Shown here piece after piece: positions 1 to 14,400 of a DNA stretch of 64,000 nt. The stretch spans positions 190,163 to 254,162 of the forward strand of contig JTDE01000306.1 in NCBI GenBank assembly GCA_014338405.1, written 5' to 3'. The notes under the pieces were generated by a model that was not told the origin of the DNA, searched no databases, and worked only from the letters and a program-made list of their open reading frames with translations. The translations under genes and the position numbers were made by a program. How positions within the stretch are numbered: the stretch's first letter is position 1; each line of letters begins with the position of its first letter. The stretch is from Paragonimus skrjabini miyazakii (taxonomy: Eukaryota; Platyhelminthes; Trematoda; Plagiorchiida; Troglotrematidae).

Positions 1-1850
1 GTTGACCCATGCTAGAAAAACGCGATCCGTCTTGTCAAAATTTTTAATCACAAGTGTCTGAAAGCACCACTCTCAGTTTTGCTTTCTTCATCCTGATTAC
101 AATTCATATAAAACCCCAAAATTGGCTAATTTGGCAGCTGTATTATGTATGGTTTACACTGTGCATTTTTACAGGTATGCTTGAAACGTATTCCACATTT
201 TTACACGAAATGTTGACACATTTTTTTGCTAACCTGATCAATACCAGTTGCAGTTTACGTATCTGGACAAACCTACTTTTAACGGGCTTCCTGTATTCAG
301 ACAGTGTGGCGAAGCGCAGAACAGAATGCCACAGAAACACAGAAGAACACTATGGACGAGTTAAATGTTTTCTTTATAACATGACATACCATGATGGATT
401 ATTGATCTGGTAGCATATTTGCCGATTGTACATGCTCACTCAAACAAGTTGCATAGTTATGAATAATGCAGTTCACATTTTATCATATATCAGTGTGACA
501 TGCGCGCAAACGCATATACACATAGAACCACAAACGCATGTAAGCACACCTGCCCACGAGCGATAGACATCTGACCGATCTGGACACATTCCACCGTCCG
601 TCTCCACACGATTTACGTATCACAGGAAGTTCAAATAAGCATGTGTTCGCTCAGGGAGAATGAATACAGTCAGACTTTTTAGGCTGTTTCGTTTCAGAGC
701 AAAGTAACATCAGCTCTCTGGCACTAAGCTCCAACGACGGAACCACAGTGTCAAAAATCGCTGTGAGCAAAACGAATTCCAGTTTACTGATGTAAGCTGG
801 CTGTTAAGTTAGTACTCTAGATGCCCATAAAACATTGCCTGTTGATGCATTCCCTGCTTTAGCCTGCCTGACCCACTTCATGAATGACGATGGGTCGCCA
901 TAATTAGTGTTGCAAACAGAAAGTCAACAACAACACCAAACTGACCTTAGTCCGTTAAACAAATGGAGTGGTTGTAATTTAAAAAAACTAAACGGAAACC
1001 GAATTTGTACACATTGTCTGAAGTGAACCAATTATTGGAGGAAGTATGTGCACAACACACGTTTATCCGCCTTTAGACCATTAATTGAAAAATAGTTTAC
1101 CAAATAACCTATGTTCTCTAAAGCTGTGCTCATTAAAACACGAACATTCGTCGGTTCTAATCTTGTGTATTCACAATCATACTAGGTTCTGCTCCATCAG
1201 ACCGGCCTTGTAAGAAGTCTGAATGGTAGTGCGTGGTCGATTGCTATATGTACAAATTGCGCATTCTACTTACCAGAACGCAGTTAAACCAGGCCTACAA
1301 GAAACTTGTGTCTTTGCCGGAAACGTAGAAGGAAATTGTCACCTTCACTACCCACACAACTAGCACCATTACGGCCATGCTTCATTTGTTTGGCTCACTC
1401 TTTTAGGAGCAGTTGGACTCAAGTTGTAGCATTTATGTCCACGCAGTACATTTCCTTGCTTAGTGCACATACGCCGCGTAGTTTATGGTCTGTACAATAC
1501 AGTAACCACTTGTTCGTTTGTGTGTGTGTGGAGGGGAGGAGGTGGTATGTGTACAAATCCGTGTACGTAATATACCTGCATTGAAGTTGAAACGGAAGTT
1601 TTGAATGACTGTCACAGCACTAGAACATTGTTTTTGTGAGTCTGGACAAGAAATCGTGGGTACGGCACAGGCCAAGACAACCCACAGGTAATGGTAGTGA
1701 GGGTGGGGAATCCGGTGCTGCTTACTCTACCAAACACAAGGGTGTAGGTATCAGCCTAGTTTTGGATTCTGCTTTTAACTTTCACCCCTTTTCAGCGTCC
1801 TTTCCCTTTCGTTCTCCTTCGTTTGCTTAGGTTATATATATTTTGTTCAC
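1..1850. other. Non-coding, nothing recognised
   Basis: AT-rich sequence. Open frames here are short, overlap on both strands and show no domain signature. A short TG run lies near 1,518-1,530. I see no RNA gene or mobile element. Confidence 0.5.
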
Positions 1851-2410
1851 ATGAGTGCATGTTCATATGTGCACATGTGTTCCACGTGTGTACGCATGCA
1901 GACGGAGCCGCACTTGTAGAGAGACGCAGAGACTATAACCGGACATGGGCGGGCTGCGAGAAACTGACCGCGTTGCCATGTGGACGTGAAGGTATTGCCC
2001 AAGAATCTGCTGCCTGTTTGGATGTCTGTGTGTACAAACGGATGTGCGCGCATGGGAACGAACACATGAACGTACATGAACAGAACAACCAGTGGTCCGC
2101 TGTAGCTCCCCTACACAGCGAACAAGGGGACTAGGCGAATGTGTACGCGGGTGTATTTCCGGTTATGCGTATTCCCACTTGTACCCAAGAGCGAACACGT
2201 CTCTTGAATGAGTGTTATTTCCGTCTTCTCGTCCACCTCCAAACCTGGACACACAGACACAGTGCATGTATTTGATTCCATCTAACCGGCAATACATGTC
2301 GACATGTTCTTGTCTCGTCTGTGTTATTAACAATTGTGTACACACGTGGATCACGCCCTTGTGTGTTTAGACGCAGAATGCGGTGGGCGGGCGGGCGGCG
2401 GGCGGAAAAA
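1851..2410. other. GC-rich patch with a possible small exon and a GGGC-type simple repeat
   Basis: This patch is clearly richer in G+C and CpG than its flanks. Within it, 1,902-1,991 is preceded by CATGCAG and followed by GTATTG, is 90 bases long and is open in one frame across both edges, so it could be an internal exon. On the far side, 2,384-2,404 is a run of GGGC/GGCG units. Both strands have comparable open frames, so coding status is unproven. Confidence 0.25.
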
Positions 2411-5400
2411 GGCGTGAATTAAATGGCTCGTGCCAGTTTGATTGGCAAGTTCAGTCTGTTCCGTGGCGAAGTTGCATTTAGATTTCCTGTAAATCTAGTT
2501 GGCTTTCTGTAGACCGTTTGAGTAACTGGTGATAATATTGTGAAAGGAAGATTGGGATGAGAACACCAATAACTGCTTTTATTTAAATTTTCTGAATATG
2601 GCTGTTCTACAAATTGAAGTAACTGTAGATTCAAACAAACAGCTTTTGTCAGGGATTTGTCTTACCGTTGAATACATCTGAAAAGGTTCCTCATCCAAAG
2701 AGATCTGTATAGGTTCTTCACTATGTCGGTGTGTTGCCTATGGACATAGAGAATTAACAAATATATGCACGCTTACCCTAAATATGAAATGAAAAAGCCG
2801 TCGGCAGTAGTAAATTTGAACAGGTGAGATTGTTACTTTTTCATAACTAACTTGGTTGGTGTGGTTTAGTATATTCCTATGGGCTGGATTAATACAGGCT
2901 AGTTCATTTGCAGTTGCTATGCCAGAGGTTGTTGTCCCAAATCTCAGGCTGGCTGTCACTGCCCGATGTGCCTCAACAAAGAAGAGACGTTGGTTTTAGG
3001 AGGGCTGGTCAGAAAAGTCAGGTTATTATAACTGTTTCGTTTGGCAACTATAATGACTTGACCGATTCGCAAAATTTTTTGTTGATTCCCAAACTACTCA
3101 GCAATCTTTGAACCATTTAATGGAGTCTTCTTATCTGTATGGCATGCTTTCATCTACAAAGATGTTGGTTACTAATTCAAGCCTAGCAGGATCCTGTGAC
3201 TACACACACACATCCTGGTGATGTTATTAGATTGATTGAGTAATTTCTTCCACCTGGCTTGTCGTGCGAGTGTTGATGGAAATATGAGTAAAGCCACCGG
3301 TAGTCGGATAAGTCAGAAGACCCCTTGTCAATCTTCACTATCTGTGACAATGGGACGAAGCGTTTCTAACTTGGAAAGCACGAGTGTTCCCTGAGTCTGT
3401 ACTTTCCCTCCTTTCCTATAGTTGCAACATGACATAATCCAGCAGATATTCCGTTATTACCAATATTTGATCATTGCCGCTTACGCATGATTGATTGTAT
3501 GTTGAATGAGGTTGGTTGTTATAAGTTTGGATTGGAGCAGTATTGAGATTGGAGTGTGTGAAGTCAACAGAAGTCCAAACATCGGTGAACAGAAAGAAGG
3601 CTGAACAACCAGAGAAAATCAAAAGAGTTGCTGCATAGAAGACTAATAGTGAAAAGGATTTGTTTTAACTTGGTCGATTCAAACAACCGAACTGGATGAA
3701 CTGATACCGTGTCGTGCGTTAACAAAATAACCAACTAAAACCACCGTGATTGTAATCCATTGGTAATCTGAGATGTAGATGACACTTTTTAACTAGTAAG
3801 TAGTAGAGAGTTATTTTAGAAAGCACTTTTTTCAGCGGATTATTATCCATTTCTAATGAGTAATCGGGGATTTGGTTATCCATTTGTACCACCTAAACTG
3901 CAGTTCTGAGTTCTCAAGGCGTTAGAAAAATATGTGAAATTTATTTAAGTCTCTCTGTAATTAAGACGATCTGTGACCGACGGCCTCGCTTGTTTTAACA
4001 GGCGCTTTATGTGTCAACATACTGCTCAGTTTATTGTATTTTCATAAGAGCTGGTGCTGGTTGAACTAGGCGAGGTGTTGACCGAACAATAAGTGCTTAC
4101 AGGAGCACGAACAGTGGCGTTGGGACATCTCTCTGACCACTGTACCCGTCTTTTCTTTTGAAGTCCTAGCATATCCAACACATCTGCAACTGTGTATTTT
4201 GCTAGACATGATTTCTGCATTCAGAATTTATTGCACATATGGTAAACATATCCACTCTTTACTCTATTCGTTCCATGTTGTGTGGCGCAGCGGTTATTTT
4301 TTTAAATACGTGCTATGCTAAATACAATAAACATAAACTGCACTACTATTTTAACCAACGTGGTCATGAACAACACCAACTGGCCACGCGATGGACGTCA
4401 CCTACCCAGTTGCAGTTGACACCAACACTTTGAAGTGGGCGCTTGCAAGCACTGTTTATTGGACTATTAGCAGAGGAGTTGATGAAAGTTGGCGATCTCA
4501 GACACGAAGGTTGCATGTTTGAACCTTCATCAGGTGAAAAAGTTAGGAAGAAGCCCATTCGGTATGAGTGTTCTAGCTTGATAATGAACATCTATACACT
4601 GTACAATAAGGTGATCACATCAAATTCTATCACGTTGAGTATAATCACTATGTCCTGCGATTGACGGGCTTGACAAACGGTAACAGGTTCACTTAGCTTT
4701 CAAATCAGTTATGAAGGTTAACTACAAGTAGTAAGACTATAAGCACATGTTCGTCATGCAAAAGCGAGGGACTACAAGTGAATTTCTTGCCGTCGTTTGA
4801 AAACGAAATACATATCTTCACCAAAATGACGCTTCCATTAATTGTTTGTGTCGGACCTTTCCCAGGATTTATGGAATTAACACATGAGAACTCCTGAAAA
4901 GATTAGAATACGGCCAAGCAAATCACGGGTAAATCACGTGCTATTTAACCGCCACGGCCACTCTCAATTCACCCAGCATCTACCTAATCAGATTAATTCC
5001 TGTCTGTTCCTTTCTTATGAAATAAGAGTGCTGAAGTCCCGGAACGCAACACATGAGTGCGGCGGTTAACTTCCTGGCCTATCGGAACAGTTGTTGTGAT
5101 CTAACGTCGTCACCGGATATAGTATCGTCTTCCGCCGTGCCAGTGTTAATCGCACTGTCCTCCGCTATCTTTAAACTACTGGACAGATTAAGACTTTACA
5201 ATCCTTACGTAAAAGTAAACTAAATCTTAATTTCTGTGTGGACTGTTCAGACTGTTCACTGGACTGTTCACTGACTTTTACTTCTGGTGACTGTGGTCTA
5301 GTTCACTTGTGTAAAACGACAAATGCAATGTTTGAGACAACAGCCAAGCTATTGAGTCACTTATTATTCACCTAAAAATTTCGAACAGCCTGATCGGAAA

Positions 5401-8400
5401 CTTTTGTGGAAGTGGCACACGACACACAACTGTAGTCTGTGACTCAAATGGATACAAACAGGGAGATTGGTATCCAGGATGACTGAACCCCATCCGAATG
5501 GTTTTAACAAGATTTACTGATCACCTGCCTTCATCAAGTAAATAAGGTGACCTTAGGACGATCATCTGAATCACCAGACTTCTTCGACAGATGTTGCTTG
5601 ATCTCATCTGCCTTTATTGCAGTGACTGATTGATAAACCTGGTCACTAAACACCTTACTTTCAGTGCATATGTAGAATGCCTCTTAGACCCTGACCCTCA
5701 CAACTGATTCATGGCTACCGCCGATTCCCAGTGGGGTTATGAAACGGCGATCATAGCGGAGGTACTTTCAAGGCTAACTCCTACATATGTCCAACCTACA
5801 GGGCACTAGCTTACCGACAAGAACTACAGCGAAAAGGACTAACATGGTTGTCGACTGTACGCTCACGGAGGCGGATGTTTTAGACAAAATAGACTGCTGT
5901 TTATCCCCACCAAATTGGAGTACGATGTTATTTTCCTCGTAAAATTGTCTACTAACTGTGTGCTGCTGTCGACAGTTCACAGCTACCTGTTACTCGCCAA
6001 TTACGAGAAGTTGTTGGTATGGCTCACGAACTGGTTGTGTTTACTGTAACTTTATAATGAGGTAAACTGTTCCTTTGCTGTGTATAGTATGGTTCCGACA
6101 ACACACTGTTATGATCATATCCGCGGAGGTTACTCGCTCACAAGGTCACTTTTTTCAAATACGCTTCTGCTACTAAAATTAATGGAGTTATCAGTAGGAA
6201 CCAATAGTCTGGGAAGTTACATCAATAAGTAACAGTGGAAACCGCCATCTTGTGGTTCATTACTTCTATTCCTTGTAATAACTTTTTGACATTCCCACAG
6301 AAGATGACTTGTGTTGTCTCAGTAATCACTTAAAATGCCAGTAATCTTTGAGTTCTGAATTAACGTCGTAAAGTGGAAGTTGTTAGTCGTCTGCTTATTT
6401 GGTGCGCAACCAGCATGCATTCTCGGTCGAATCTTATCTGCCACAAGGATGGAAAAGCGCAAACCTGATTTTACACCCTTGAACAATGGATATGGTCAGG
6501 TGTTGATTTCACATGATATCATATCTCACAACGACTCAACCAATGCATGTCTTGTAGCACGGTGTTATCTCTCACATGTTAGCTTGCACATTACCTTTGC
6601 TGACGCCAATCTCCACATAGGTACACACCCACACGTGCACATTCAGAAGCCAATAGTTTTATGATCACACACTGGCGTTTAGATTATGGTGCCGGAAGGA
6701 ACAATGAGAGCGATCATATTATCACAGTTAAGTGACGGTTGGGTGTTATCCGATATTCATTGCAGCGAGCAGGAAGAAGCACAAATAGTTGCATGTCGTT
6801 CGGACTATAGGCGATCCGATGTGAGTCTATATGCAAGGTTCGCACAGCCTGTCACTCAAACATTGAGATATACTTACACACATACATAGGAACAAGGTCC
6901 ATTTGAAGTGCACCCACATACTCACAAGCTCGTCATGCTAGATACTTGGCCGCATAGCAACATCTATGGAATTAGAAGAATATGGTTTTGACGAATGGTT
7001 ATGAATGCGATTCATACAAGTCAGAGACCGTTTCCACTAAGACGTACATACGGATTCACATATATTCATGACTACAGTCACATTCAAAACTAACCCACTA
7101 GGTCACTACCGTGGTTAAGGTAACGGCTAAATCGGGGTATCAACAAATCTATGTGAACCAAACATGTTTTTTTTAAAGTTATTCAGTTCTGTTTTCTTCT
7201 TTATCGAACAAATATCTATCCTTAGGCTCAAGTGCTCAAAATTAAGTCGACTACTGAATCACTTGCTAAAACACATGACTTAAACTGAAAAGTACGGTGA
7301 CATGATCATTACGTGATGGTTCATTTGATGTTGCAGCAACATTTTGTTGTAACGTTTGTCAATATTCGTACAGTTCTGTGAACACTATATACTGAAAAAT
7401 AAGGTTTAAAGCTGTTAACCAGTTATTCAATCTGAATTGTACACAATAATGTATCATATACAACCCCAGGTATAATAGCTTTCCTGGTACTTTGATATGG
7501 CGGATTGGGGTAACGTGATTACTTCGTGTTGATCACAGGAACCTGAGGAATTTAATAAGAAGCTTCGGTCTGTATCAACAACGAAGGAAGCAATCCCAAT
7601 CGGTCAGAATACAAGTTCTCAGTCGTCGATCAGATAAGTCTAGTGCCTGCTTTCTTGTGTGCTATCTCGTGTGCTATCTGCTGTACTGAAGAAACTAAGA
7701 GTTTGTTGAAAAATTCAGTCAGGTTGCCAAGCAGGAACAATAGGAAAACTAAGAGGCCAGTTGGCAATTTGCAACAACATGTGGTGTTAGCCTTCAAGAC
7801 TTTCCTCTTGGGACTGTTGACCATACAAATTGAAGTTGTGGGCTATCGGCATGTTTTGAAATGGCAAAGTGTGAAATTAAATCTCCAGAACTTCAAAACT
7901 GAAAGCTTCTAAAATTTATTGGATGCTGCAGTGAAGACTTCAGAAGAAAAAGAGGTGGCTAGTAAGTAGTTTTTCGTTCACTTCCAACTACCTCGATTCA
8001 CTTTTTAGCGAATTGTTTTCCACGTCTAACTGTATTAGACGACAAACATTAGTCAAGTACAAGGTATGCTTCTGCTGCAGGAGATAACATTTTGCAAGTT
8101 CCGACTTATCCAGAGGCCAAGTTATTTTAGAAAAGCAACTTTAGCTTAGGTAAGCGATTATTATGACACTAACGCGCCACTGAACCAAAAACATAAAATG
8201 GACGCAAAGTTTATTGGCGAAAGAAATTACCAACGAGGATAGATAAAAGTGAGTAACTTTATAGCAACCTCAACTGAGTTAAATGAGTGATTTTGCTTGA
8301 CAGGTTCGATCAACAGTTTCAGACATGCATGGGATCCGACTTCTTTAAGTAACCTCGTCATGTGTTCTATTGGTGACAAGAACAAGCAATAATAATTGTT

Positions 8401-11400
8401 GTAGAGTACTTGACACTGCAGTTTGCTTGTTTAGCAATAGTTCAGCTCATTCAGAACCGTATCGTTTCATATTGTCGCTGGCAAAAGGCAATCTGTTTCA
8501 ATAAACTTTCGACTTACTATTGGTCCAGGACAAAGGCGAATCTGCTCGTTCATAACTTTCCATTCAGACAAACTTGAGTATAAGCTGACAATTCTAGGAA
8601 CTACGATGGATAAGGACGTTTATACGAATACGCTTAAAAAGCACCCGTTGTTAGTGAAATTGTAGAGTAGCGGACAAAATCTCCAATTTTCACACAGAAT
8701 AATATACCTCAATTCCTCGTCAACCACCGTGCGACTAACGTGCATGCAGAGAGCAGAAACTGCCATTACAGCCAAGGAAGAAGTCCCTCTGTATAAAAAA
8801 GATACTTCAAAAACCTTCCTTTCAATGTCGCCACACTTTTTTCAAGCTTGTAGTTGTTTACTCTGGAAGATGAGAGAAAGCCCAAGTTTTGCACTCGATA
8901 CAGAAAACCCCCATAGTAGGGAGATCACTAAAGAGACGGACCTAAATTGGTCTCTCCTGGGATTGATCACTTCTGCGGGAGGCCTCGATGGTATACACAA
9001 CATTAACAAGAAACAAAGTTTGTTGTTTTGAAAAAGGATCATTACGACCATCTGTGCAGTGCATCTCTCTTTGAACATCAAGTAAGTGATTCTGCATAGA
9101 TCTGTATGTTTATATGCATGTATACACATAAACATAAAAGTTATTTTTAAAAGTTCGTACTGTTGTTGCTATATGTTGAAGTGCATTTGATCTATTAATT
9201 GTGTAGATCGTGAGAGCATCTTTATATTTCTGATGCGTTTGGACCGAACCAACAAAGCTTGGGAACCATTTGAGGTATATTAAATATTTGTCTCGTAAGA
9301 ATCACAGGTAAATAAATTATAGTCAGCCACTTCGAAACTGTAGACCACAAGTAATTTGATAAAATTGGGGTCAAGAGATGTTTGCAATCAAAAGCTAAGT
9401 TAACATTTGGAACCGACGGAAGCAACTACTGTTCGCGTGAAACCGCTGCAATACTGGTATCACCGGCTTACAGCAGTGCTAACTGCCATCAAAATAATCA
9501 GACCACTCCAACACTTAGGTTGAAATCCAGAAGTGAATGGATGAAATTATGGTTAGAAACACCATTTTTGATGTGCAGCGATGAGCGGGTAAAACATGAA
9601 CTAGATTTGCCGTTCACTTATCAAATCGGAGCTTGGTCTGTATTAAATTCTGACACCTTCATATAATCTCTACGAGACCAATCGAAATATCTCCGTAGAA
9701 GTGTGATACCTGTCGGAGGACTTCCAAATAGTTGCTGATATCCAACATGGTACAGTTCAGTCACTCTGTCACACAACGTAGCCTGACTCACTCAGTGTAT
9801 CGGATTCTCTGACGATCTGTGATAAAATTACTCTAGCTTACTGCAACATTAGGTAAGCTTCTGCTTGGATTTGAAATTGCCGGTCATTCTAACCAGTGGA
9901 TTTTATTTAAAGTTTTTAAGTGCTGACTATCAGTTTACCTTTATCTGAATTTCTAATTACACCGACTTCTGAAACAGACAAAGAGAACCTGCGGCATGCG
10001 GTCAACCGGTAGCGTTAGTGTTTTCCGTGGCTACTGAAGGTCTTTTGGACAACTTTCTCAAGTCCAAGGTGACGAAGCATTAGCTCTTCAATGAAGTGTA
10101 GCTCGGACTTTATAAAGGATACATTTATGTCTCATGCTCACTAGTTCCCCATTAATCTTCAATCAGCGAAGGTGCCGTATTGAAGTGCATTGATGTTTTC
10201 CACCTACCCTTCTCTAAAGTTTTCCGCAGACTTTGGTTTTTCGACTTTTCATAAATTGGCCTTAATTATAAAACTACTGCGTAGGTGGCCTGTAGATCAT
10301 CCAAGTGGCCCTACATTCGACATCAGCTTCAGCGGATAGCCAACAGTGTGATATCCAGTCAAATGTGAAATTCCAAAGGATTCATTATGTGTCCCCAGCT
10401 GTCCATTATGCTCTTACTTGATCCAGTGTGTATTACCAAATCATCAGTATTGTTGTGTGCTACTGACACAAAACTGTGATATATATGATTCGCTAGTTAG
10501 GGGGGTATTTCGAAATGGATTTAAGTCGCTTGACCAGCAATCCACAAATAATCATTCACTACCCAATGCTGTCTAGGTCAAAGCTATGCACCTCCGCCAT
10601 AAAACCCTTGCTTGATTATAATCCGCGAAGTCGCAAGTTTAACGTCTTTGAGGGCCGAAAAACAGTATAACTAATGAAAGACAGTTTATGTCCATGAACG
10701 AAGTGCATATACTAGGCAAAGTTAATGCAACCGCCACCGAAAATCTCACCTTGTAATCGTAACTATATACGACTTGATTTTGCACTTCTACTTGTGAACA
10801 AACACAAAGACATGTCACCCGTAACTAAAGAGAAACGTGGCCTTTATTGAAGGCATATTTGGAAAGGCACGGGGTTAAGAACGAATTCTTATCCAGAAAG
10901 GTGAGCAGCGCTGGGTGATTTCTCAAGTGTTTAATGAGAAAATTTATTGCTATCCTGTTCACAACCCAGTGGAATCGTCTAACCAGAAGTGGGCAATTAT
11001 TGCTTCATTCTTTTAAACTTTTACACTCTCAGGATACCTGTGTAATTAGGGTCTGCCACTTCCGAACGCAGTGTTTAGTTTTGTGGTCATTGTTGACTTA
11101 CTTGAGATGTTTGGAACGCTGTGCGTTCTCCAATTCCGTAATTTTATTCGTATAAAGCTGTCAACCTTTCCATATTATTTAAAAACCATCTAAATTGTGT
11201 TGGCCCTCAGATTAACACATAAGAGTAACAAGTATGCATCTGAAACTTCTCCCTTTGTGGAAATCCATAAACTTGTGGGCATATCACTAGAGAAGTGCTT
11301 TTCAAGAAAGCCATCTGTTTCACAAAATGTCAGTTTGTCTAACTTCACCTACACTACTCTTCACATACAGTCTGATTGAACAACATTTGCCTGAACTAAC

Positions 11401-14400
11401 ACAATACTCTATTTTCTGGACTTTTCAGTCAATTTTAAAAGAACGACTTCAATTATCCGGAAAGCCATGGCATGAAAACTGCGCCAATAAAACTTGCCAA
11501 ACGGACACAAGCCACAACGAGTTATGAATCTACGCTTGTGATCCGGTCCGTATATGCCAAAACCACCTGTATGACCCTGGTACGATTCATGTCAAACAAT
11601 AAATCCATGATCAGAAAATCAGTCTTCCATGATATTTAATTAAAAAAATTGTCAGATAAATGGTTATATTGGAAAAACCCACATCTTGAGCTGGCATCAG
11701 CTGATAACTATCAGGGAAGAAATCTGTGTTTGTATAATCTCTAGGGAAATTGATACCTTTTTGCATGTAGCGTGTCTTTATTAGAGAACTCCTCGGTGTC
11801 CGTTTTACCTAATAGGTTTACCACAAGATTCACATTACCGTGTCGGCCACACTGATTATAAAAACGTCTCCAATTGCAACCATTACCCTTTTTGTGTTAA
11901 GTTCCTGATCATTAGCCTTATTCTACATGAGACTGACTACATATGTTTACCAATAATGGTACCTAAGATATTCCTACATTTAAACCTATTGAATGCCGAA
12001 GTTTTCGACTTCAACGTTTGAACTAGACAAAAGCTTTTTCACTTCAAAACAAAATATTCAAGTCAGTTGATAGACCAGAAATGACCGCTGCCTGAAAGCA
12101 AACTGCGATGGAACGCAAGAGACCCGATAATTTCTAGGCACACCCAGTCGGTAACGTAAGCGCGGCTTACCAGGACATCCAAGCTATTCACATATTGATT
12201 AAACTGAAGTTGATCCATCTTATTGCGTTGGACACAGATGAATAAAAAAGACTCTTTTGATAGTGTGTCCATACATACGTCTACCGAAAACATACTGGGC
12301 TTGGTTTGATCACAAATCAAGATCGACGAAGCAGTCTGTAAGCTATCTTATGTGCTCAGCACAAGCTATTGTCCACGCAACTACTTTTCTGCTTCTGTCG
12401 GGACACTTGTTCCTTGAACCTATGTGAAACGGAAGTAAAGATCCTTGTTAGTATAATATGCTCAAACAAAATTTTATGCCATTATCGAACGGCACGTGAT
12501 TGAAGTGAAGAACAAACAACCGTCAGAACTTGAATGGTGATGATAGTATTTTTTCTTTGGCTTGCAGTACAAGGGGGATAAACTGCCAGACCGAATAATC
12601 CTCAATATATTTGCTTGTACTACATGACATCTGTAAATCCTGGTTACCAGTTGTCAAAAGAAACGTTCTAATATGAACATTCTTTCGTGTAGTTTCAGTT
12701 GTATAGGTTACGGAGGCATAACTAGCAATTCTGAAACTGGTATGAGTCCTTAAGTTTTAGCAAACCAACAACTTCATGATTATTTAATTAGCATTATGTG
12801 CTGAAGTACCTTCTCACAATGCTTTCTCATAGATTGTCCAAAACAGCATGTTTACCAGAAAACTCTATAGATCTGCAAACATCATCCACTGTAATCAGAC
12901 ATAAAAACAAATATCCATAGCACAAATTCATGTAAGCTTATTAACCCATCACAAGTCTGTGTTCAATCACCACTGTAATAGATTCTGGAAAAAATGTTAC
13001 AGTCTAACTTTCTGTTCTGCTCGCTTTGCGTTTTATTTGAAGTTCGCCGTATTCACGTCACATATTATGCGGCTGATAGTAGTGTGCGAAATCGACCCAG
13101 CTAGCTAAGTAGTGACTTGTTATTTGATTGCAAACGGATAAAACTATAGACCAGTGCCTTCCAACGTGAGCAGCGTTGTCATCAGTGGGTAAGAACCGAA
13201 CGAGCAAAGGAAGAAAACGTTAACTTTCCGAAAAAAGCATCTATTATCTCCCAGGTGTGACATATGAACTTATGTCGTTAAGCTGGCATTTTGAATTATG
13301 CTTAATTACCGTACTGAACGAATTTGTGGTTTTATGTAGCATTATGTTCAGTTCCATCGTTTTGATTTCGCTAAACGCACAATACTGTTTGAAGGAGAAA
13401 AAGTAAGATTTTACGGTCAGGAAGCTGAAAGGATAACACCATAAAATAGCAATAACCATTAAATGTTTTTTGGATTTCAGTTACTGATTAGATGGCATCT
13501 TATGCTAATACCGAACGAATTGGAAATCAAGTCGCAATGCCCTAACCTAAGTGATCAATCTATGTAAGTTCACATAAAACAGGACTATTTTTATTGCATA
13601 GCACTGAAGCTGGCTTGTATTCGGAAAACGATCATAATAACGTCAGCATGTAGGTATACTATGTTTATGGTTTACAGACACAGAATACTGAGGCCATCTT
13701 CAGAATCATTACTAATTTTGCCCAGTAAATACATCTAGGCGTTCACAGATAATATAGCCTGAATAAACTACCTTATTGCATGAATGAGCGGATTGAACAT
13801 ACGAGCGCTCCATAGACTATCTTACTGAACATAATGGTTGGCACGGATATTCGTTTGTACTACCCCAACTCATCAACGATAGATAAGTTTTTGCTTTTCT
13901 TTGACTAAAAGAAAGCATGTGTAGTTGTGTTCTTGTATGAAATCAGATGAAAAGTTTCATGCCGAAAGGGAATGTACCAACAATTACTTGCACTCTACAC
14001 TTTCACTACGTTAATCACCTTCTAGAAGGTAATTTTATTGCCGTGAACCCCGTGACCGGCTTGGTTTATATTCTAGTACAGAGTTGAAGAAGGAACATTG
14101 TAGTTATTTTGCTCAAACAACAGCATTGTGATGGCTTGATAGCCACACTCAATATGATGCTATTTCAGATCTGTTTTATCGGTTGCCACCAGTTTAGTTG
14201 GGTTGCTTATCGAATTCGGTTGGTAGATAAACGTTACAACTCATTCGAGTTTGAATTTCACTGACAGCGTATGCACACTGTCCGAATAAAGTTTGTATCA
14301 TTTTTTCCCTATTGTAAACGGTACTAAGTAATGAATGATGCCTGCAATTCACTATGGCAATGGTTTGTATTTGTGTGTAGCTTGTACCTAGTTAGTGTCA

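Noticed and set aside
1823..2134. 103-codon frame and its minus-strand partner of 76 codons
   Set aside because: Dominated by Cys/His from alternating purine-pyrimidine repeats (ACATG, GTGTGT). Only the internal 1,902-1,991 block looked possibly exonic.
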